The notes under the pieces: model-generated | The model's input: the letters and a program-made list of their open reading frames with translations, nothing else | Told to the model about the DNA's origin: nothing | Database searches by the model: none | Program-made: the position numbers and the translations under genes | Assembly (NCBI GenBank): GCA_030951065.1 | Contig: JAUZQH010000005.1 | Location: 1-11,076, forward strand | Direction of reading: 5' to 3' | DNA length: 11,076 nt | From: Mariprofundus sp. | GTDB taxonomy: Bacteria; Pseudomonadota; Zetaproteobacteria; Mariprofundales; Mariprofundaceae | Part shown: positions 1 to 9,000 of the stretch, piece by piece | Numbering within the stretch: the stretch's first letter is position 1 | Layout: every line of letters starts with the position of its first letter

Positions 1-1130
1 CCCATCTTGCGAATATCCTGATTGGCCATCACCGCATGGATCACCGAACCGGCGGCCAGGAACAGCAGGGCTTTAAAGAAGGCATGTGTCATCAGGTGGA
101 AGATACCTACTGAATAAGCCGATACGCCGCAGGCCACAAACATATATCCCAGTTGCGAACAGGTGGAATAGGCAATCACACGTTTAATATCGTTTTGAAC
201 CAGGCCAATCGTAGCGCATAACCAGGCTGTGGTAGCCCCAACCAGCACCACTGCCGCCAGTGCAACCTCGGAGTATTCAAACATCGGCGACAGACGGGCC
301 ACCATAAACACACCGGCAGTTACCATGGTGGCGGCATGGATCAAAGCAGAAATCGGAGTCGGTCCCTCCATGGAATCAGGCAGCCACACATGCAGCGGCA
401 CCTGACCGGATTTACCCATCGCACCCACAAACAGGGCCAGGCAAATAAATGTAATGGCGCTGATCTGCCAATTCATGAAATCCAGCGTGATGCCCTTTTC
501 AACAAAACCCGGCACCATATCGAATACGGTCTTATAATCGACGCTGCCGAAATAGTACCAGATTGCCAGAACACCAATCAGAAAACCGAAATCTCCGATC
601 CGGTTGACAATAAAAGCCTTGAGAGCTGCATAATTGGCACTTTCACGTTTATACCAGAAACCGATCAACAGGTAGGAAAACAGCCCCACTGCCTCCCAAC
701 CGAAAAACAGGGTAAAGAAGCTGTTACCCATGACCAGCACCAGCATGGAAAATGTAAATGCCGAAATATAGGAGAAAAAGCGCGAATATCCCGGATCACC
801 GTGCATATAACCGATAGTATAAACATGCACACAGGCAGACACGATGGTGACAACCAGCATCATAAGAGCTGTCAACGGGTCAATCATCATGCCGACGGAT
901 ACAACAAAATCACCGGAAATGATCCAGGACCAGTAGTTACCGTAGAATGAAGCGCCATCCAGCACCTGCATAAATATATGTATGGATAACAGCGCCGAAA
1001 TAATAACAGCGCCGGATGTTATCAGATGAGACAGTTTATCTTTCAAGGCCCAGCCAAACAGGCCGGCAAGCAAAGCAGCCAGCAGCGGCGGGCCGGGAAT
1101 GGCGAGCAGCTCTGTTGTATTCAGTGTCAT
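1..1130 (-). CDS. nuoL: NADH-quinone oxidoreductase subunit L (NuoL), 5' part only
   Basis: The frame is open from the ATG at 1130 to the window edge, giving about 376 of the roughly 620-660 codons usual for NuoL. It is the distal antiporter-like (Mrp/ND5) membrane subunit of complex I, one of the proton-translocating channels. I translated the frame by hand. It shows MMIDPLT near residue 81, GWEAVGLFSYLLIGFW around 144-159 with the conserved TM5 Glu146, ANYAALKAFIVNRIGDF at about 165, GAMGKSGQVPLHVWLPDSME from about 236 with the conserved Lys240, then SALIHAATMVTAGVF and HLMTHAFFKALLFLAAGS. The ATG is preceded by AGGTG with six bases between. An in-frame GTG at 1139 behind GGGGGAG is an alternative start that adds three residues. 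The gene follows nuoK closely, and its 3' end plus nuoM and nuoN should lie beyond the left edge. Identity is near certain; only the exact start is open. Confidence 0.97.
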   Translation of the reverse strand, partial: MTLNTTELLAIPGPPLLAALLAGLFGWALKDKLSHLITSGAVIISALLSIHIFMQVLDGASFYGNYWSWIISGDFVVSVGMMIDPLTALMMLVVTIVSACVHVYTIGYMHGDPGYSRFFSYISAFTFSMLVLVMGNSFFTLFFGWEAVGLFSYLLIGFWYKRESANYAALKAFIVNRIGDFGFLIGVLAIWYYFGSVDYKTVFDMVPGFVEKGITLDFMNWQISAITFICLALFVGAMGKSGQVPLHVWLPDSMEGPTPISALIHAATMVTAGVFMVARLSPMFEYSEVALAAVVLVGATTAWLCATIGLVQNDIKRVIAYSTCSQLGYMFVACGVSAYSVGIFHLMTHAFFKALLFLAAGSVIHAVMANQDIRKM

Positions 1131-1151
1131 TTCTTGCACCTGCGCTCCCCC

Positions 1152-1457
1152 TTAACCCTGCAACGTGTTAATATCTTCGACTTCAATCGATCCACGCATA
1201 CGGTAGAAACTCACCAGAATCGCCAATCCGACAGCCACTTCACAAGCCGCCACAGTCAACACAAAAAACACAAAAATCTGTCCGGACAAATCATTCAGGA
1301 AATGTGAAAAAGCAACCAGATTGATGTTCACGGCCAGCAGCATTAACTCGATACACATCAGGATAGTAATCACATTCTTGCGATTCAGGAACAGGCCAAT
1401 CACACCAAGTGAAAACAGCGCAGCGCCGACAATCAGATACTCAGACAATCCAACCAT
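1152..1457 (-). CDS. nuoK: NADH-quinone oxidoreductase subunit K (NuoK)
   Basis: NuoK (ND4L homologue) is a small membrane subunit of the proton-pumping arm, next to NuoJ and NuoN. The product has 101 residues, the usual family length, and three hydrophobic segments (about 4-24, 29-50 and 60-85). The two membrane glutamates essential in E. coli (Glu36 and Glu72 there) appear as Glu37 in [13 protein letters not shown] and Glu73 in [12 protein letters not shown]. The ATG lies in TAATG, sharing one base with the nuoJ stop, and AGGTGAGG sits five bases upstream inside the nuoJ end, so translation is probably coupled to nuoJ. The TAA stop is about 21 bases before the nuoL ATG. Nothing is unusual. 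Confidence 0.98.
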   Translation of the reverse strand: MVGLSEYLIVGAALFSLGVIGLFLNRKNVITILMCIELMLLAVNINLVAFSHFLNDLSGQIFVFFVLTVAACEVAVGLAILVSFYRMRGSIEVEDINTLQG

Positions 1458-2041
1458 TACATCCTCACCTTGCGAACCCGATCTTCGCGACGTACTTTCA
1501 CCTGTGCACTGATGTTCTGGTATTTCGCATCCTTGCGGTTGCGGATAGTCAGCACAATTGCACCTACCAGCGCTACGAGCAGGATAATTGCCGCAATCTC
1601 AAACCCGAGCAGATACTTCGTGTACAGGATCTGGCCGATCTCCGCCGTATTGTTGACCTCCCGGCCAAAATGCTCGGCGACTGCCTTGTCACCCTGCGTA
1701 AACACGCCTGAACTGGAAGCGGCCACGAATTCGATCAGCAATAGTACAGCAATCATGCCGCCCAGAGGCAGATATTGCACCACCCCCTCTTTCAGTTTCG
1801 CTACATTCACTTCCAGCATCATGATCACGAACATGAACAGCACCATCACTGCTCCGACATAAATCAAGATCAGGATTATGCCCAGAAACTCGGCATCGAG
1901 CATAAAAAACAGGCCGGCTGCATTGAAGAAACATAATATCAGGAACAGCACCGAGTGCATGGTATTGCGCGACAGTACAACGCCCATTCCGGCCAGGATT
2001 GACAGCCCGCCAAACAGGTTAAAAAATACGGTTTCGAGCAT
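1457..2041 (-). CDS. nuoJ: NADH-quinone oxidoreductase subunit J (NuoJ)
   Basis: NuoJ (ND6 homologue) is a membrane subunit at the junction of the quinone site and the antiporter-like subunits. Its third helix takes part in coupling. The 194-residue product has about five hydrophobic helices. The family hallmark [28 protein letters not shown] spans residues 51-78 (first part [16 protein letters not shown]), including the helix-3 Tyr61 that faces the conserved glutamates of NuoK. Length is within the usual 165-220. The C-terminus after the last helix (about 150-165) is short and basic, ending [11 protein letters not shown]. The ATG follows GGGAGGGG by a few bases. It starts 19 bases after the nuoI stop, and its TAA shares a base with the nuoK ATG. 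Confidence 0.97.
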   Translation of the reverse strand: MLETVFFNLFGGLSILAGMGVVLSRNTMHSVLFLILCFFNAAGLFFMLDAEFLGIILILIYVGAVMVLFMFVIMMLEVNVAKLKEGVVQYLPLGGMIAVLLLIEFVAASSSGVFTQGDKAVAEHFGREVNNTAEIGQILYTKYLLGFEIAAIILLVALVGAIVLTIRNRKDAKYQNISAQVKVRREDRVRKVRM

Positions 2042-2060
2042 TACCCCTCCCTACCCTTAA

Positions 2061-2543
2061 TCAACTGTAGCGTGCATCAGCAGCGAGATTCGCTGCAATC
2101 TGCGACTCATATCGATCACCATGGGCCAACAACATATCCTTGGTGTAATAAAGTTCACCACGCGTTTCGGTTGCATATTCAAATTCCTGGGTCTCGACAA
2201 TCGCATCGACCGGGCAGGCTTCCTGACAAAAGCCACAGTAGATGCACTTGGTCATATCAATATCGTAACGGGTGGTGCGCCGTGAACCGTCATCCCGCTC
2301 TTCCGACTCGATGGTAATGGCCAGCGCCGGACAAACCACTTCGCACAACTTGCAGGCAATACAGCGCTCCTCGCCGGATTCATAGCGGCGTAGCGCATGC
2401 AAACCTCGAAAACGCGGCGACAACCATGTTTTCTCTTCCGGATATTCCACCGTAATCTTTTTCTTGAACAGATAACGCCCGGTTACTGACAAACCGATCA
2501 GTAATTCCCACAGGAACCAGGTCTTGAATGCACGTTTCAGCAT
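2061..2543 (-). CDS. nuoI: NADH-quinone oxidoreductase subunit I (NuoI), 2x[4Fe-4S] ferredoxin-like
   Basis: NuoI (TYKY, Nqo9) passes electrons from the NADH module to NuoB through clusters N6a and N6b. It sits on the cytoplasmic face and is tied to the membrane by its N-terminal helix. The 160-residue protein has the amphipathic N-terminus (about 1-35, [18 protein letters not shown]) followed by [17 protein letters not shown]. Two ferredoxin motifs are complete: Cys61, 64, 67, 71 ([12 protein letters not shown]) and Cys100, 103, 106, 110 ([12 protein letters not shown]). These supply eight ligands for two [4Fe-4S] clusters. The size and [14 protein letters not shown] wording match alpha/beta-proteobacterial and mitochondrial forms. 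The ATG has only a G-rich weak ribosome site (GGGGG, seven bases away). The in-frame nuoH stop 18 bases upstream rules out a longer protein. Confidence 0.98.
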   Translation of the reverse strand: MLKRAFKTWFLWELLIGLSVTGRYLFKKKITVEYPEEKTWLSPRFRGLHALRRYESGEERCIACKLCEVVCPALAITIESEERDDGSRRTTRYDIDMTKCIYCGFCQEACPVDAIVETQEFEYATETRGELYYTKDMLLAHGDRYESQIAANLAADARYS

Positions 2544-2561
2544 CGTGTTACCCCCACGTAA

Positions 2562-3623
2562 TCACCTCCACGCCAGCCAGAAATTGATGATACCATCGAG
2601 TCCAGGCGTATAAATGAACACACCGACGACAAAAATCCAGCCCAGCGTCCACGGCAGGAAAATTTTCCAGCCCAGTCGCATCATCTGATCATAACGATAA
2701 CGCGGGAAAGTGGCCCGGAACCAGATAAACACAAAGATCAGGAATGCAGCTTTACCCAACAACCAGAACGTACCGGGAATAATATCCAGAGCCGGAATCG
2801 GCGCATACCAGCCACCGAGAAACAAAATTGAAGTCATCAGACTAATCAATATCATGGTGCCATATTCAGCCAGCGAGAATGTAGCGAACCACATGCCTGA
2901 ATATTCAACATGATAACCGGCCACCAGTTCCTCGGTTTCAGTCAAATCGAATGGCGTACGCCCGGCTTCAGCACAACCCGAGATAAAAAAGACCAGCAAT
3001 ATCGGGAACAAAGGAATCATGTACCAGTGCAGAAGACCTCCCTGCTGCGCATGAACGATATCAGCCAGATCGAGCGAGCCAGCCAGCATCATCACGGTGA
3101 CAAGGCCAAAGCCCATGGCAATTTCATAAGAAATCATCTGACAGGTTGTACGAATTGAACCCATAATGGCGTATTTGGAGTTGGACGCCCAACCCGCCAT
3201 CAGGAATCCGTACACGGACAACGACGAAATTGCCAGGATATACAGCAGCCCGACATTCAGATGAGCGATGGCCATCACATGCGGCTCGTCCCACAGTCCG
3301 AACAATGATGTTTCACCAAATGGCACCACAGCAAATGCTATCAACGCCGGTGTCAGTGCCAGAATCGGCGCCCCGACAAACAGGAGCTTATTGGCCCGGG
3401 CCGGGATAATTGTCTCTTTCAAAAACAGTTTCAGACCATCAGCCAGGGGTTGCAGCAATCCGGCCGGACCAACGCGGTTGCAACCCTTTCGTACCTGGAT
3501 CCAACCAATCACACGCCGTTCAAAATAGGTAATATAAGCAACAGAGAGCGCTATCGGAACAGCAATCGCAAGGATTTCCAGCGCCCAGATTCCGGCCTGA
3601 ATGGCCATATCTACTCCACTCAT
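2562..3623 (-). CDS. nuoH: NADH-quinone oxidoreductase subunit H (NuoH)
   Basis: NuoH (ND1) is the membrane subunit that docks the peripheral arm and forms much of the quinone chamber and the first part of the proton path. The 353-residue product has about eight or nine hydrophobic helices. Family signatures are present: FERRVIGWIQVRKGCNRVGP at 34-53, the charged quinone-site loop EAGRTPFDLTETEELVAGYH from residue 219 (rich in Glu and Asp, continuing VEYSG), and WFRATFPRYRYDQMM at 301-315. The ATG at 3623 shares ATGA with the nuoG stop and follows GGGGGAG by four bases, so translational coupling is likely. A second ATG at codon 6 is possible but less well placed. The C-terminus ends AWR. Its stop overlaps a strong GGAGGTGA motif. 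Confidence 0.98.
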   Translation of the reverse strand: MSGVDMAIQAGIWALEILAIAVPIALSVAYITYFERRVIGWIQVRKGCNRVGPAGLLQPLADGLKLFLKETIIPARANKLLFVGAPILALTPALIAFAVVPFGETSLFGLWDEPHVMAIAHLNVGLLYILAISSLSVYGFLMAGWASNSKYAIMGSIRTTCQMISYEIAMGFGLVTVMMLAGSLDLADIVHAQQGGLLHWYMIPLFPILLVFFISGCAEAGRTPFDLTETEELVAGYHVEYSGMWFATFSLAEYGTMILISLMTSILFLGGWYAPIPALDIIPGTFWLLGKAAFLIFVFIWFRATFPRYRYDQMMRLGWKIFLPWTLGWIFVVGVFIYTPGLDGIINFWLAWR

Positions 3624-5977
3624 TGGGCTCCCCCTATAATGGAAGCGGCACTAACATCCGATAAATCGCCACCCACACCCCGCTTGGCAACAAACAGCAC
3701 ACCGGGACTGACATCTTCCCGCACACCAATGTAGTACGCTGATTCGCCAAGGAACGTACGCACGGTATGTTCACCTGCAGAAAGCCCCAGGGCAGTCAAC
3801 GTATCCGGATGCACCAGCACATCATCCATGGCGTGAATGGAACCCGCTTCACTGAGTAAATCGGATGCGCGAGCCCACATACCTTCACGGTAGAATGAAT
3901 AACGGCTGACCACGTCCAGTTCAAATTTATCGGTAGCTTTCGCCGGAACAAGCTCAACGCCTTTATTTCGAGCCGGCGCAATCAACACACTGTCCTTCTC
4001 TGAAGCATCCCATGCTGCAGCCAGTGCAGGCATTCGCTGCCGCGTCATATCCCTCAATTCAGTCAGATTGACGACAGGCACTTCTCCACCCATTACCTGA
4101 ATCATGCGCATCATTACTTTCCACAATGGCCGCTCCTGGCCCAGTGATTTGATCGGATTGCTGGCCACACGAATGCGACCTTCCATATTGACGAATGCGC
4201 CTTCGATTTCCGAATAGGCTGCTGCTGGCAACTGTACAGATGCATATTCGGATATCTGACCGGAAATTGCACCTATCTGCACCAGAGGAACGCTTGCAAG
4301 CGCAGCTTTGGCCGCTGTCGGGAACAATCCGTCTCCAACAGGATCACTGCCTACCAGAATCAACGCATCCAGTTCACCTGCCGATGCTGCAGCAAACAAT
4401 TCACCGGCACTGGCGCGTACATCTCCGAATATTGCAGCCAACACCTGCGTATTCATGCCTTCCGGCATCAGATTACGCCCGTCATTTTCGGCTTCGGCAT
4501 GACCACAGGCGCGCATCAACAGATCCAGTCCGTTAATCAATGCCGCCGCATCCTCGTGTGAACGAATCTCCTCACCCACCAGCAAGGCACAGGAGTCAGA
4601 CATCAGGGCATCAGCCAGTACTTTACCAGCCTCATGACGACCGGGCACCGCCTTCAGCCAGTTTTCGAAACCGGCTGCAGTTTTACCCAGGTCCCGGACC
4701 TGTTCCATGGCACGAGCAATCACGGCTGCCCAGTCACGCGGGCGAATAATAGCATCGTTGCTGATTTCCATATTGGTACGATAATTCATGGCTCCGATAC
4801 GGGACACCGGTTTGCCGGCACGACCACGCTTGCGCAAACGCTGCATCAACAGCGGCAAGCGTTGCCTGAGATCACTACCCAGTACCACCACCTGATCAGC
4901 ATCAGCAATCTGCGCCGTAGTCATGGAGAAACCTTCTTCAAATGCAAAAACACGCATATCACGACGGTGCAGGTCATAAGCAACTTTGGCATCCGGGAAC
5001 AAGGTATCGCGCATCAAGCGAATGGCAGTCTGCCCCTCTACACTCCAGTCCGGTGAAAACAAAATACCAACACGCTTATCTTTCAGCAGTTCAGTCGTCC
5101 TGGCAAAGGCATCCCCCCAATCAACACTGACCAGCTCATCACCGGAACGTACTTTCGGTGACAAAATCCGATGGTCTGAACGGAAGGCATCGTAAACATA
5201 ACGACCACGGTCACAAATCCACGGTTCCGGACTGTTTTCAACCGGTTGAATCCGCATCACCTCATCACCGCGTGACTCAATCTGAATATCACAGCCATTC
5301 GGACACTGCGTGCAGGTACTGTGGTGACGGGTCATTTCCCATGGACGTGATACATCATGCGATGGTTTATCGAGCAACGCACCAACCGGGCATACATCAG
5401 GCAGATTACCTGACAGCTCTGATTCCAGTGCTTCTTCAACAATACCGGTAATCGTCATATGGTCTGAACGATTCAAAACACCAATATCACCGGTACCCGC
5501 CACCTCGTCAGCAAAACGCACACAACGGGTGCAATGAATACATCGGGTCATACAGGTATTCACAAACGGGCCCAGATCATAATTGATCACAGCACGTTTG
5601 GGTTCGGCATAGCGCCCCTTGGAAGTACCATGTTCTACAGCGTAATCCTGTAATTTACAGTCTCCGCCCTGATCACACACCGGACAATCAAGGGGATGAT
5701 GGATCAACAGATATTCCATCACCATCTGGCGATCTTTTTCAAGCGATTCGGTCGCCGTTTTAACTTTCATACCCTCGGAAACTGGCGTACAGCAGGAAGC
5801 TGCCGGCTTGTTCCAGCCTTCAACCTCAACCAGACACATGCGACAATTGGCCGCCACCGACAACTCAGGGTGGTAACAGAAATAAGGTACATCCACGCCG
5901 TGCTCACGACAGGCTTCCAGAATACTGGTGCCCGGCGTTACTTCGACTTCCTGCTCATTAATAAATAGTGACGTCAT
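3620..5977 (-). CDS. nuoG: NADH-quinone oxidoreductase subunit G (NuoG), N7-cluster type
   Basis: NuoG (75-kDa subunit, Nqo3) is the large iron-sulfur protein of the NADH-dehydrogenase module. The 785-residue chain starts with a [2Fe-2S] ferredoxin domain (Cys34, 45, 48, 62; cluster N1b). Next comes the His-ligated [4Fe-4S] N5 site (His94, Cys98, 101, 107) and the N4 site (Cys146, 149, 152 and Cys196). A further set, Cys222, Cys225, Cys229 and Cys255 (CTQCPNGC then WICDRGRY), fits cluster N7, known in E. coli and Thermus but absent from mitochondria and typical alpha/beta-proteobacteria. From about residue 217 on is a degenerate molybdopterin-oxidoreductase fold, which is not expected to bind molybdopterin in this family. 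The ATG has GGAGG six bases upstream and overlaps the stop of a 25-codon ORF. The stop overlaps nuoH. The C-terminal third is more divergent, as usual. Confidence 0.98.
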   Translation of the reverse strand: MTSLFINEQEVEVTPGTSILEACREHGVDVPYFCYHPELSVAANCRMCLVEVEGWNKPAASCCTPVSEGMKVKTATESLEKDRQMVMEYLLIHHPLDCPVCDQGGDCKLQDYAVEHGTSKGRYAEPKRAVINYDLGPFVNTCMTRCIHCTRCVRFADEVAGTGDIGVLNRSDHMTITGIVEEALESELSGNLPDVCPVGALLDKPSHDVSRPWEMTRHHSTCTQCPNGCDIQIESRGDEVMRIQPVENSPEPWICDRGRYVYDAFRSDHRILSPKVRSGDELVSVDWGDAFARTTELLKDKRVGILFSPDWSVEGQTAIRLMRDTLFPDAKVAYDLHRRDMRVFAFEEGFSMTTAQIADADQVVVLGSDLRQRLPLLMQRLRKRGRAGKPVSRIGAMNYRTNMEISNDAIIRPRDWAAVIARAMEQVRDLGKTAAGFENWLKAVPGRHEAGKVLADALMSDSCALLVGEEIRSHEDAAALINGLDLLMRACGHAEAENDGRNLMPEGMNTQVLAAIFGDVRASAGELFAAASAGELDALILVGSDPVGDGLFPTAAKAALASVPLVQIGAISGQISEYASVQLPAAAYSEIEGAFVNMEGRIRVASNPIKSLGQERPLWKVMMRMIQVMGGEVPVVNLTELRDMTRQRMPALAAAWDASEKDSVLIAPARNKGVELVPAKATDKFELDVVSRYSFYREGMWARASDLLSEAGSIHAMDDVLVHPDTLTALGLSAGEHTVRTFLGESAYYIGVREDVSPGVLFVAKRGVGGDLSDVSAASIIGGAQ

Positions 5978-6051
5978 GCCGCGCCTCCATATACGGCACC
6001 CTTACGGATGCCCCCAAAGCGTGCAATTTCTCTGTCCTGATAACACATCAT
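5974..6051 (-). CDS. 25-residue unnamed ORF bridging nuoF and nuoG
   Basis: The only sizeable gap between the NADH-module genes (70 bases between nuoF and nuoG) is exactly filled by a short open frame. Its ATG at 6051 overlaps the nuoF stop as ATGA, and its TGA overlaps the nuoG start as ATGA. GGAG lies eight bases upstream inside the nuoF end. The product begins MMCYQDREIARF and ends RKGAVYGGAA. It has one cysteine, a basic middle and a glycine-rich tail, with no membrane segment or signal peptide. The nuoG ribosome site (GGAGG) lies within its last codons, so it may serve mainly to carry ribosomes from nuoF to nuoG. Unidentified reading frames between nuo genes are known in other Proteobacteria, but I recognise no family here. 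It could also be chance in a spacer; translation is inferred from codon overlap and spacing only. Confidence 0.5.
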   Translation of the reverse strand: MMCYQDREIARFGGIRKGAVYGGAA

Positions 6052-7328
6052 GCGGCCTTCTCCACCAGACGGGCGCGAACCTCTTCAGGGAAATGCTCCA
6101 ACATCGACAGAATCGGCGCCGCCGCACCATCCGCCAGCGCGCAAATCGTACGTCCGGCCATATGTGTGGCAGCCTCTTTCAACACCTGAATATCATCTTC
6201 CGTACCCTGTCCATTTTCGACACGCACCATGATTCGTTCCAGCCAACCGGTTCCCTCACGGCAGGGCGTACACTGCCCACATGATTCATGGGCATAGAAA
6301 TGCGCCAACCGTCGTGACAATGCCACCACATCGGCAGTCTCGTCCATCACGATAATCGCTCCGGAACCAAGCATCGAGCCAGCCTTCACCATATCGTCAT
6401 AGGTCAATGGCGTATCATAATGCTCTGCGAGCAGCCATGGTGTCGATGATCCTCCCGGAATCACCACCTTGGGAACGGAACCATGTTGCAAACCACCGCA
6501 ATACTCTTCAATCAGGGTTTTCAATGACGTCCCCATTGGCACTTCGTAATTGCCCGGCTTGTTGACGTGGCCTGAGACCGAGAAAATTTTGCAGCCGGTA
6601 TTGTTCGGAATACCGATTGAGGCATGCCAGTCACCCCCGAACTTCAGAATCGCAGGAACAGTGGCCAGTGTTTCCACATTATTAACAACCGTCGGACAGC
6701 CATAAAAACCTTCGACAGCGGGGAATGGCGGTTTGAAACGCGGACGACCCGGCTTACCTTCCAGCGATTCAATCAACGCGGTTTCTTCGCCACACACATA
6801 GGCACCGGCACCGCGATGCACAGTCAGGTTCATGGAATAACCGCTACCGAGAATATTATCACCCAGCAGGTTGGCAGCATAAGCCTCGGCAATCGCATCA
6901 TTCATCACGTTGGCTTCGTGTAAAAACTCACCGCGAATATAGATATAGGCATCATGCACACCCAGCGCAAAGCCGGCCATAATCATACCTTCGATCAGCA
7001 GATGCGGATCAAAACGCATGATATCACGATCCTTGAACGTACCGGGTTCGCCTTCATCAGCATTACATAACAAATAGGTGGGCTTGCCGGTATTACGCGG
7101 AACAAATGACCACTTCAGCCCGGTCGGAAATCCGGCACCACCCCGACCACGCACACCTGATGTTTTCACTTCATCAATAATTCTGGCCGAATCGAATTCT
7201 TTCAGAACGGTGGGCAGAAACTCGTAAGCGCCATGTTCACGTGCCACGCTCAGCGTATTCACATTGGGAATATTGATTCGGTCGAAACAAATCTGTTTGA
7301 CCTGTTTAGGATCTGAAGGAATAGTCAC
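6048..7328 (-). CDS. nuoF: NADH-quinone oxidoreductase subunit F (NuoF), NADH- and FMN-binding
   Basis: NuoF (51-kDa subunit, Nqo1) oxidises NADH with FMN and passes electrons to [4Fe-4S] cluster N3. In the 426-residue product the glycine-rich NADH/FMN motif GRGGAGFPTGLKW lies at 61-73. CNADEGEPGTFKDR starts at 88, and the second glycine-rich stretch GAGAYVCGEETALIESLEG lies near the middle. The N3 ligands are Cys350, Cys353, Cys356 (ESCGQCTPCREG) and Cys396 (RTICALADG). The start codon is GTG, not ATG. It is fixed by AAGGAG seven bases upstream and by the GTGA overlap with the nuoE stop, and no better in-frame ATG is present near it. Length is typical (420-445). The stop overlaps the start of the small bridging ORF. 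It works with NuoE and NuoG at the tip of the peripheral arm. Confidence 0.98.
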   Translation of the reverse strand: MTIPSDPKQVKQICFDRINIPNVNTLSVAREHGAYEFLPTVLKEFDSARIIDEVKTSGVRGRGGAGFPTGLKWSFVPRNTGKPTYLLCNADEGEPGTFKDRDIMRFDPHLLIEGMIMAGFALGVHDAYIYIRGEFLHEANVMNDAIAEAYAANLLGDNILGSGYSMNLTVHRGAGAYVCGEETALIESLEGKPGRPRFKPPFPAVEGFYGCPTVVNNVETLATVPAILKFGGDWHASIGIPNNTGCKIFSVSGHVNKPGNYEVPMGTSLKTLIEEYCGGLQHGSVPKVVIPGGSSTPWLLAEHYDTPLTYDDMVKAGSMLGSGAIIVMDETADVVALSRRLAHFYAHESCGQCTPCREGTGWLERIMVRVENGQGTEDDIQVLKEAATHMAGRTICALADGAAAPILSMLEHFPEEVRARLVEKAA

Positions 7329-7825
7329 TTTCCAGCTCCTTCTGAACGGGCTTTTACAATGAAAGCATCCATTGTTTCCGGCGTAGCCTTCTCATGATAA
7401 ATATTATTCACCTGAACCACAGGCGCGCCGCCACAGGCACCGGCACATTCCACTTCCGTCACAGTGAACAGACCATCGGATGTGGTTTCACCCACACTGA
7501 TGCCCAGCGTATCACACATATGGGACACGAGTTCATTGGCACCATTGAGCATACAGCCGGCATTGGTACACACTTCCAGTAAATAGGTGCCGCATGGCTG
7601 CTCACGAAACATCGTATAGAACGTCACCACTTCACGCACCTGCATCAAACGCAGCCCCAATACATCGGCAACCATTTGCTGTGCATCCATCGACAGATAA
7701 CCGAAATCTTCCTGTGCCATATATAACACAGGCATCAGGGCGGACTGCGGACTCGGATAACGTTTTACCAGCGCCTCGATCTCGGCCAGCCGCTCATCGC
7801 TAAAGCGAACGGATTCCGCGCTCAT
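7325..7825 (-). CDS. nuoE: NADH-quinone oxidoreductase subunit E (NuoE), [2Fe-2S]
   Basis: NuoE (24-kDa subunit, Nqo2) holds [2Fe-2S] cluster N1a next to the FMN of NuoF. The 166-residue protein has an N-terminal helical part (about 10-75, with [20 protein letters not shown] and [11 protein letters not shown]) and a thioredoxin-like domain. That domain carries the four ligands Cys86, Cys91 (CTNAGC, spacing C-x4-C), Cys127 and Cys131 (CAGAC, spacing C-x3-C). Both length and ligand spacing are standard. The ATG is preceded by GGGGAGG at seven bases and overlaps the nuoD stop as ATGA. Its own stop overlaps the nuoF GTG. This double overlap implies coupled synthesis of D, E and F. Confidence 0.98.
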   Translation of the reverse strand: MSAESVRFSDERLAEIEALVKRYPSPQSALMPVLYMAQEDFGYLSMDAQQMVADVLGLRLMQVREVVTFYTMFREQPCGTYLLEVCTNAGCMLNGANELVSHMCDTLGISVGETTSDGLFTVTEVECAGACGGAPVVQVNNIYHEKATPETMDAFIVKARSEGAGK

Positions 7826-9000
7826 CGGTCAACCTCCCCAAACACAATATCCTGCGTACCCAGAATCGCCACCACATCGGCGACCATATGGCCGCGACAC
7901 ATATAATCCAGCGCTTCGATATGAGCAAAACCCGGTGCACGAACCTTCATGCGATAGGGTTTGTTAGAACCATCCGATACGATGTACACAGCAAATTCAC
8001 CCTTCGGGTGTTCCACCGCCTGATACACTTCGCCTTTCGGCACGTGATAGCCTTCCTGAAAATACTTGAAGTGGTGAATCAGGGCTTCCATATCGGACTT
8101 CATTTCTGCCCGTTTCGGACTGGTGAATTTATAATCATCCACCTTGACCGGGCCGGGATTGTTTTCCAGCCATGCCACGCACTGACTGATAATGCGGTTG
8201 GCTTCCAGCATCTCTTCCACACGCACCAGATAACGGTCATAACAATCACCGGTTACGCCAACCGGAATATCGAATTCCACCTTGTCGTAAACATCATACG
8301 GCTGCGTTTTACGCAAATCCCAGGCAATGCCGGAACCGCGAATCATCGGGCCGGTAAAGCCCCAGTCCAGGGCGGCCTCTTTATCGACAATGGCAATATC
8401 CACATTGCGCTGTTTCCAGATACGGTTTTCGGTTAGCAGGGTTTCATACTCACCGACAAGACCCGGGAAACGCTCGGTAAATGATTTAATTTTACCCAGC
8501 AGTCCGTCGGGCAGGTCCTTGGACACGCCGCCTGGGCGAAAATACGAGGCATGCATACGCGCACCACTGACTTCTTCGTAGAAATCGAAAATATCTTCAC
8601 GCTCACGGAAGCAATAAAGAAACACCGTCATCGCGCCAATATCCAGTGCTACAGCGCCCAGCCACATACAGTGGTTCAGAATACGTGTCAGCTCGGCATA
8701 CATCACCCGTATATACTGTGCCCGTTCCGGCGCTTCAATGCCCAGCAATTTCTCCACCCCGAGTGCATAAGCATGTTCGTTGGCCATCATGGAGACATAA
8801 TCAAAACGATCAAAGTAGGGGATATTCTGCAGATACGTTTTGTATTCAAACAGTTTTTCGGTACCGCGATGCAACAGACCGATATGCGGATCGGCTTTCT
8901 CGACCACCTCGCCATCAAGTTCCAGCACCAGACGCAGCACACCATGGGCAGCCGGATGCTGGGGACCAAAGTTCAGCGTATAATTCTTAATCTCAGCCAC
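7822..9000 (-). CDS. nuoD: NADH-quinone oxidoreductase subunit D (NuoD), 49-kDa
   Basis: NuoD (49-kDa, Nqo4) lines the quinone-reduction site with NuoB and NuoH and has the fold of [NiFe]-hydrogenase large subunits. I place the start at the GTG at 9000 (392 residues). It gives the usual family N-terminus ([20 protein letters not shown]), lies six bases after GGGGG, and overlaps nuoC by only eight bases. A TTG at 9027 would add nine unlikely residues. Quinone-site residues are visible: His19 in PQHPAAHG and Tyr68 in DRFDYVSMM, with the same 49-residue spacing as His38 and Tyr87 of Thermus Nqo4. RGTEKL follows, then [19 protein letters not shown] in the middle and the C-terminal [20 protein letters not shown]. 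It is separate from nuoC, unlike the fused nuoCD of enterobacteria. Confidence 0.97.
   Translation of the reverse strand: MAEIKNYTLNFGPQHPAAHGVLRLVLELDGEVVEKADPHIGLLHRGTEKLFEYKTYLQNIPYFDRFDYVSMMANEHAYALGVEKLLGIEAPERAQYIRVMYAELTRILNHCMWLGAVALDIGAMTVFLYCFREREDIFDFYEEVSGARMHASYFRPGGVSKDLPDGLLGKIKSFTERFPGLVGEYETLLTENRIWKQRNVDIAIVDKEAALDWGFTGPMIRGSGIAWDLRKTQPYDVYDKVEFDIPVGVTGDCYDRYLVRVEEMLEANRIISQCVAWLENNPGPVKVDDYKFTSPKRAEMKSDMEALIHHFKYFQEGYHVPKGEVYQAVEHPKGEFAVYIVSDGSNKPYRMKVRAPGFAHIEALDYMCRGHMVADVVAILGTQDIVFGEVDR

Noticed and set aside
336..950. 204-codon open frame on the plus strand
   Set aside because: It lies wholly opposite nuoL, has a low-complexity His/Gln-rich product typical of a reversed membrane-protein gene, and has no family resemblance.
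7888..8436. 182-codon open frame on the plus strand
   Set aside because: It is antisense to the well-conserved middle and end of nuoD and is a codon-bias shadow.
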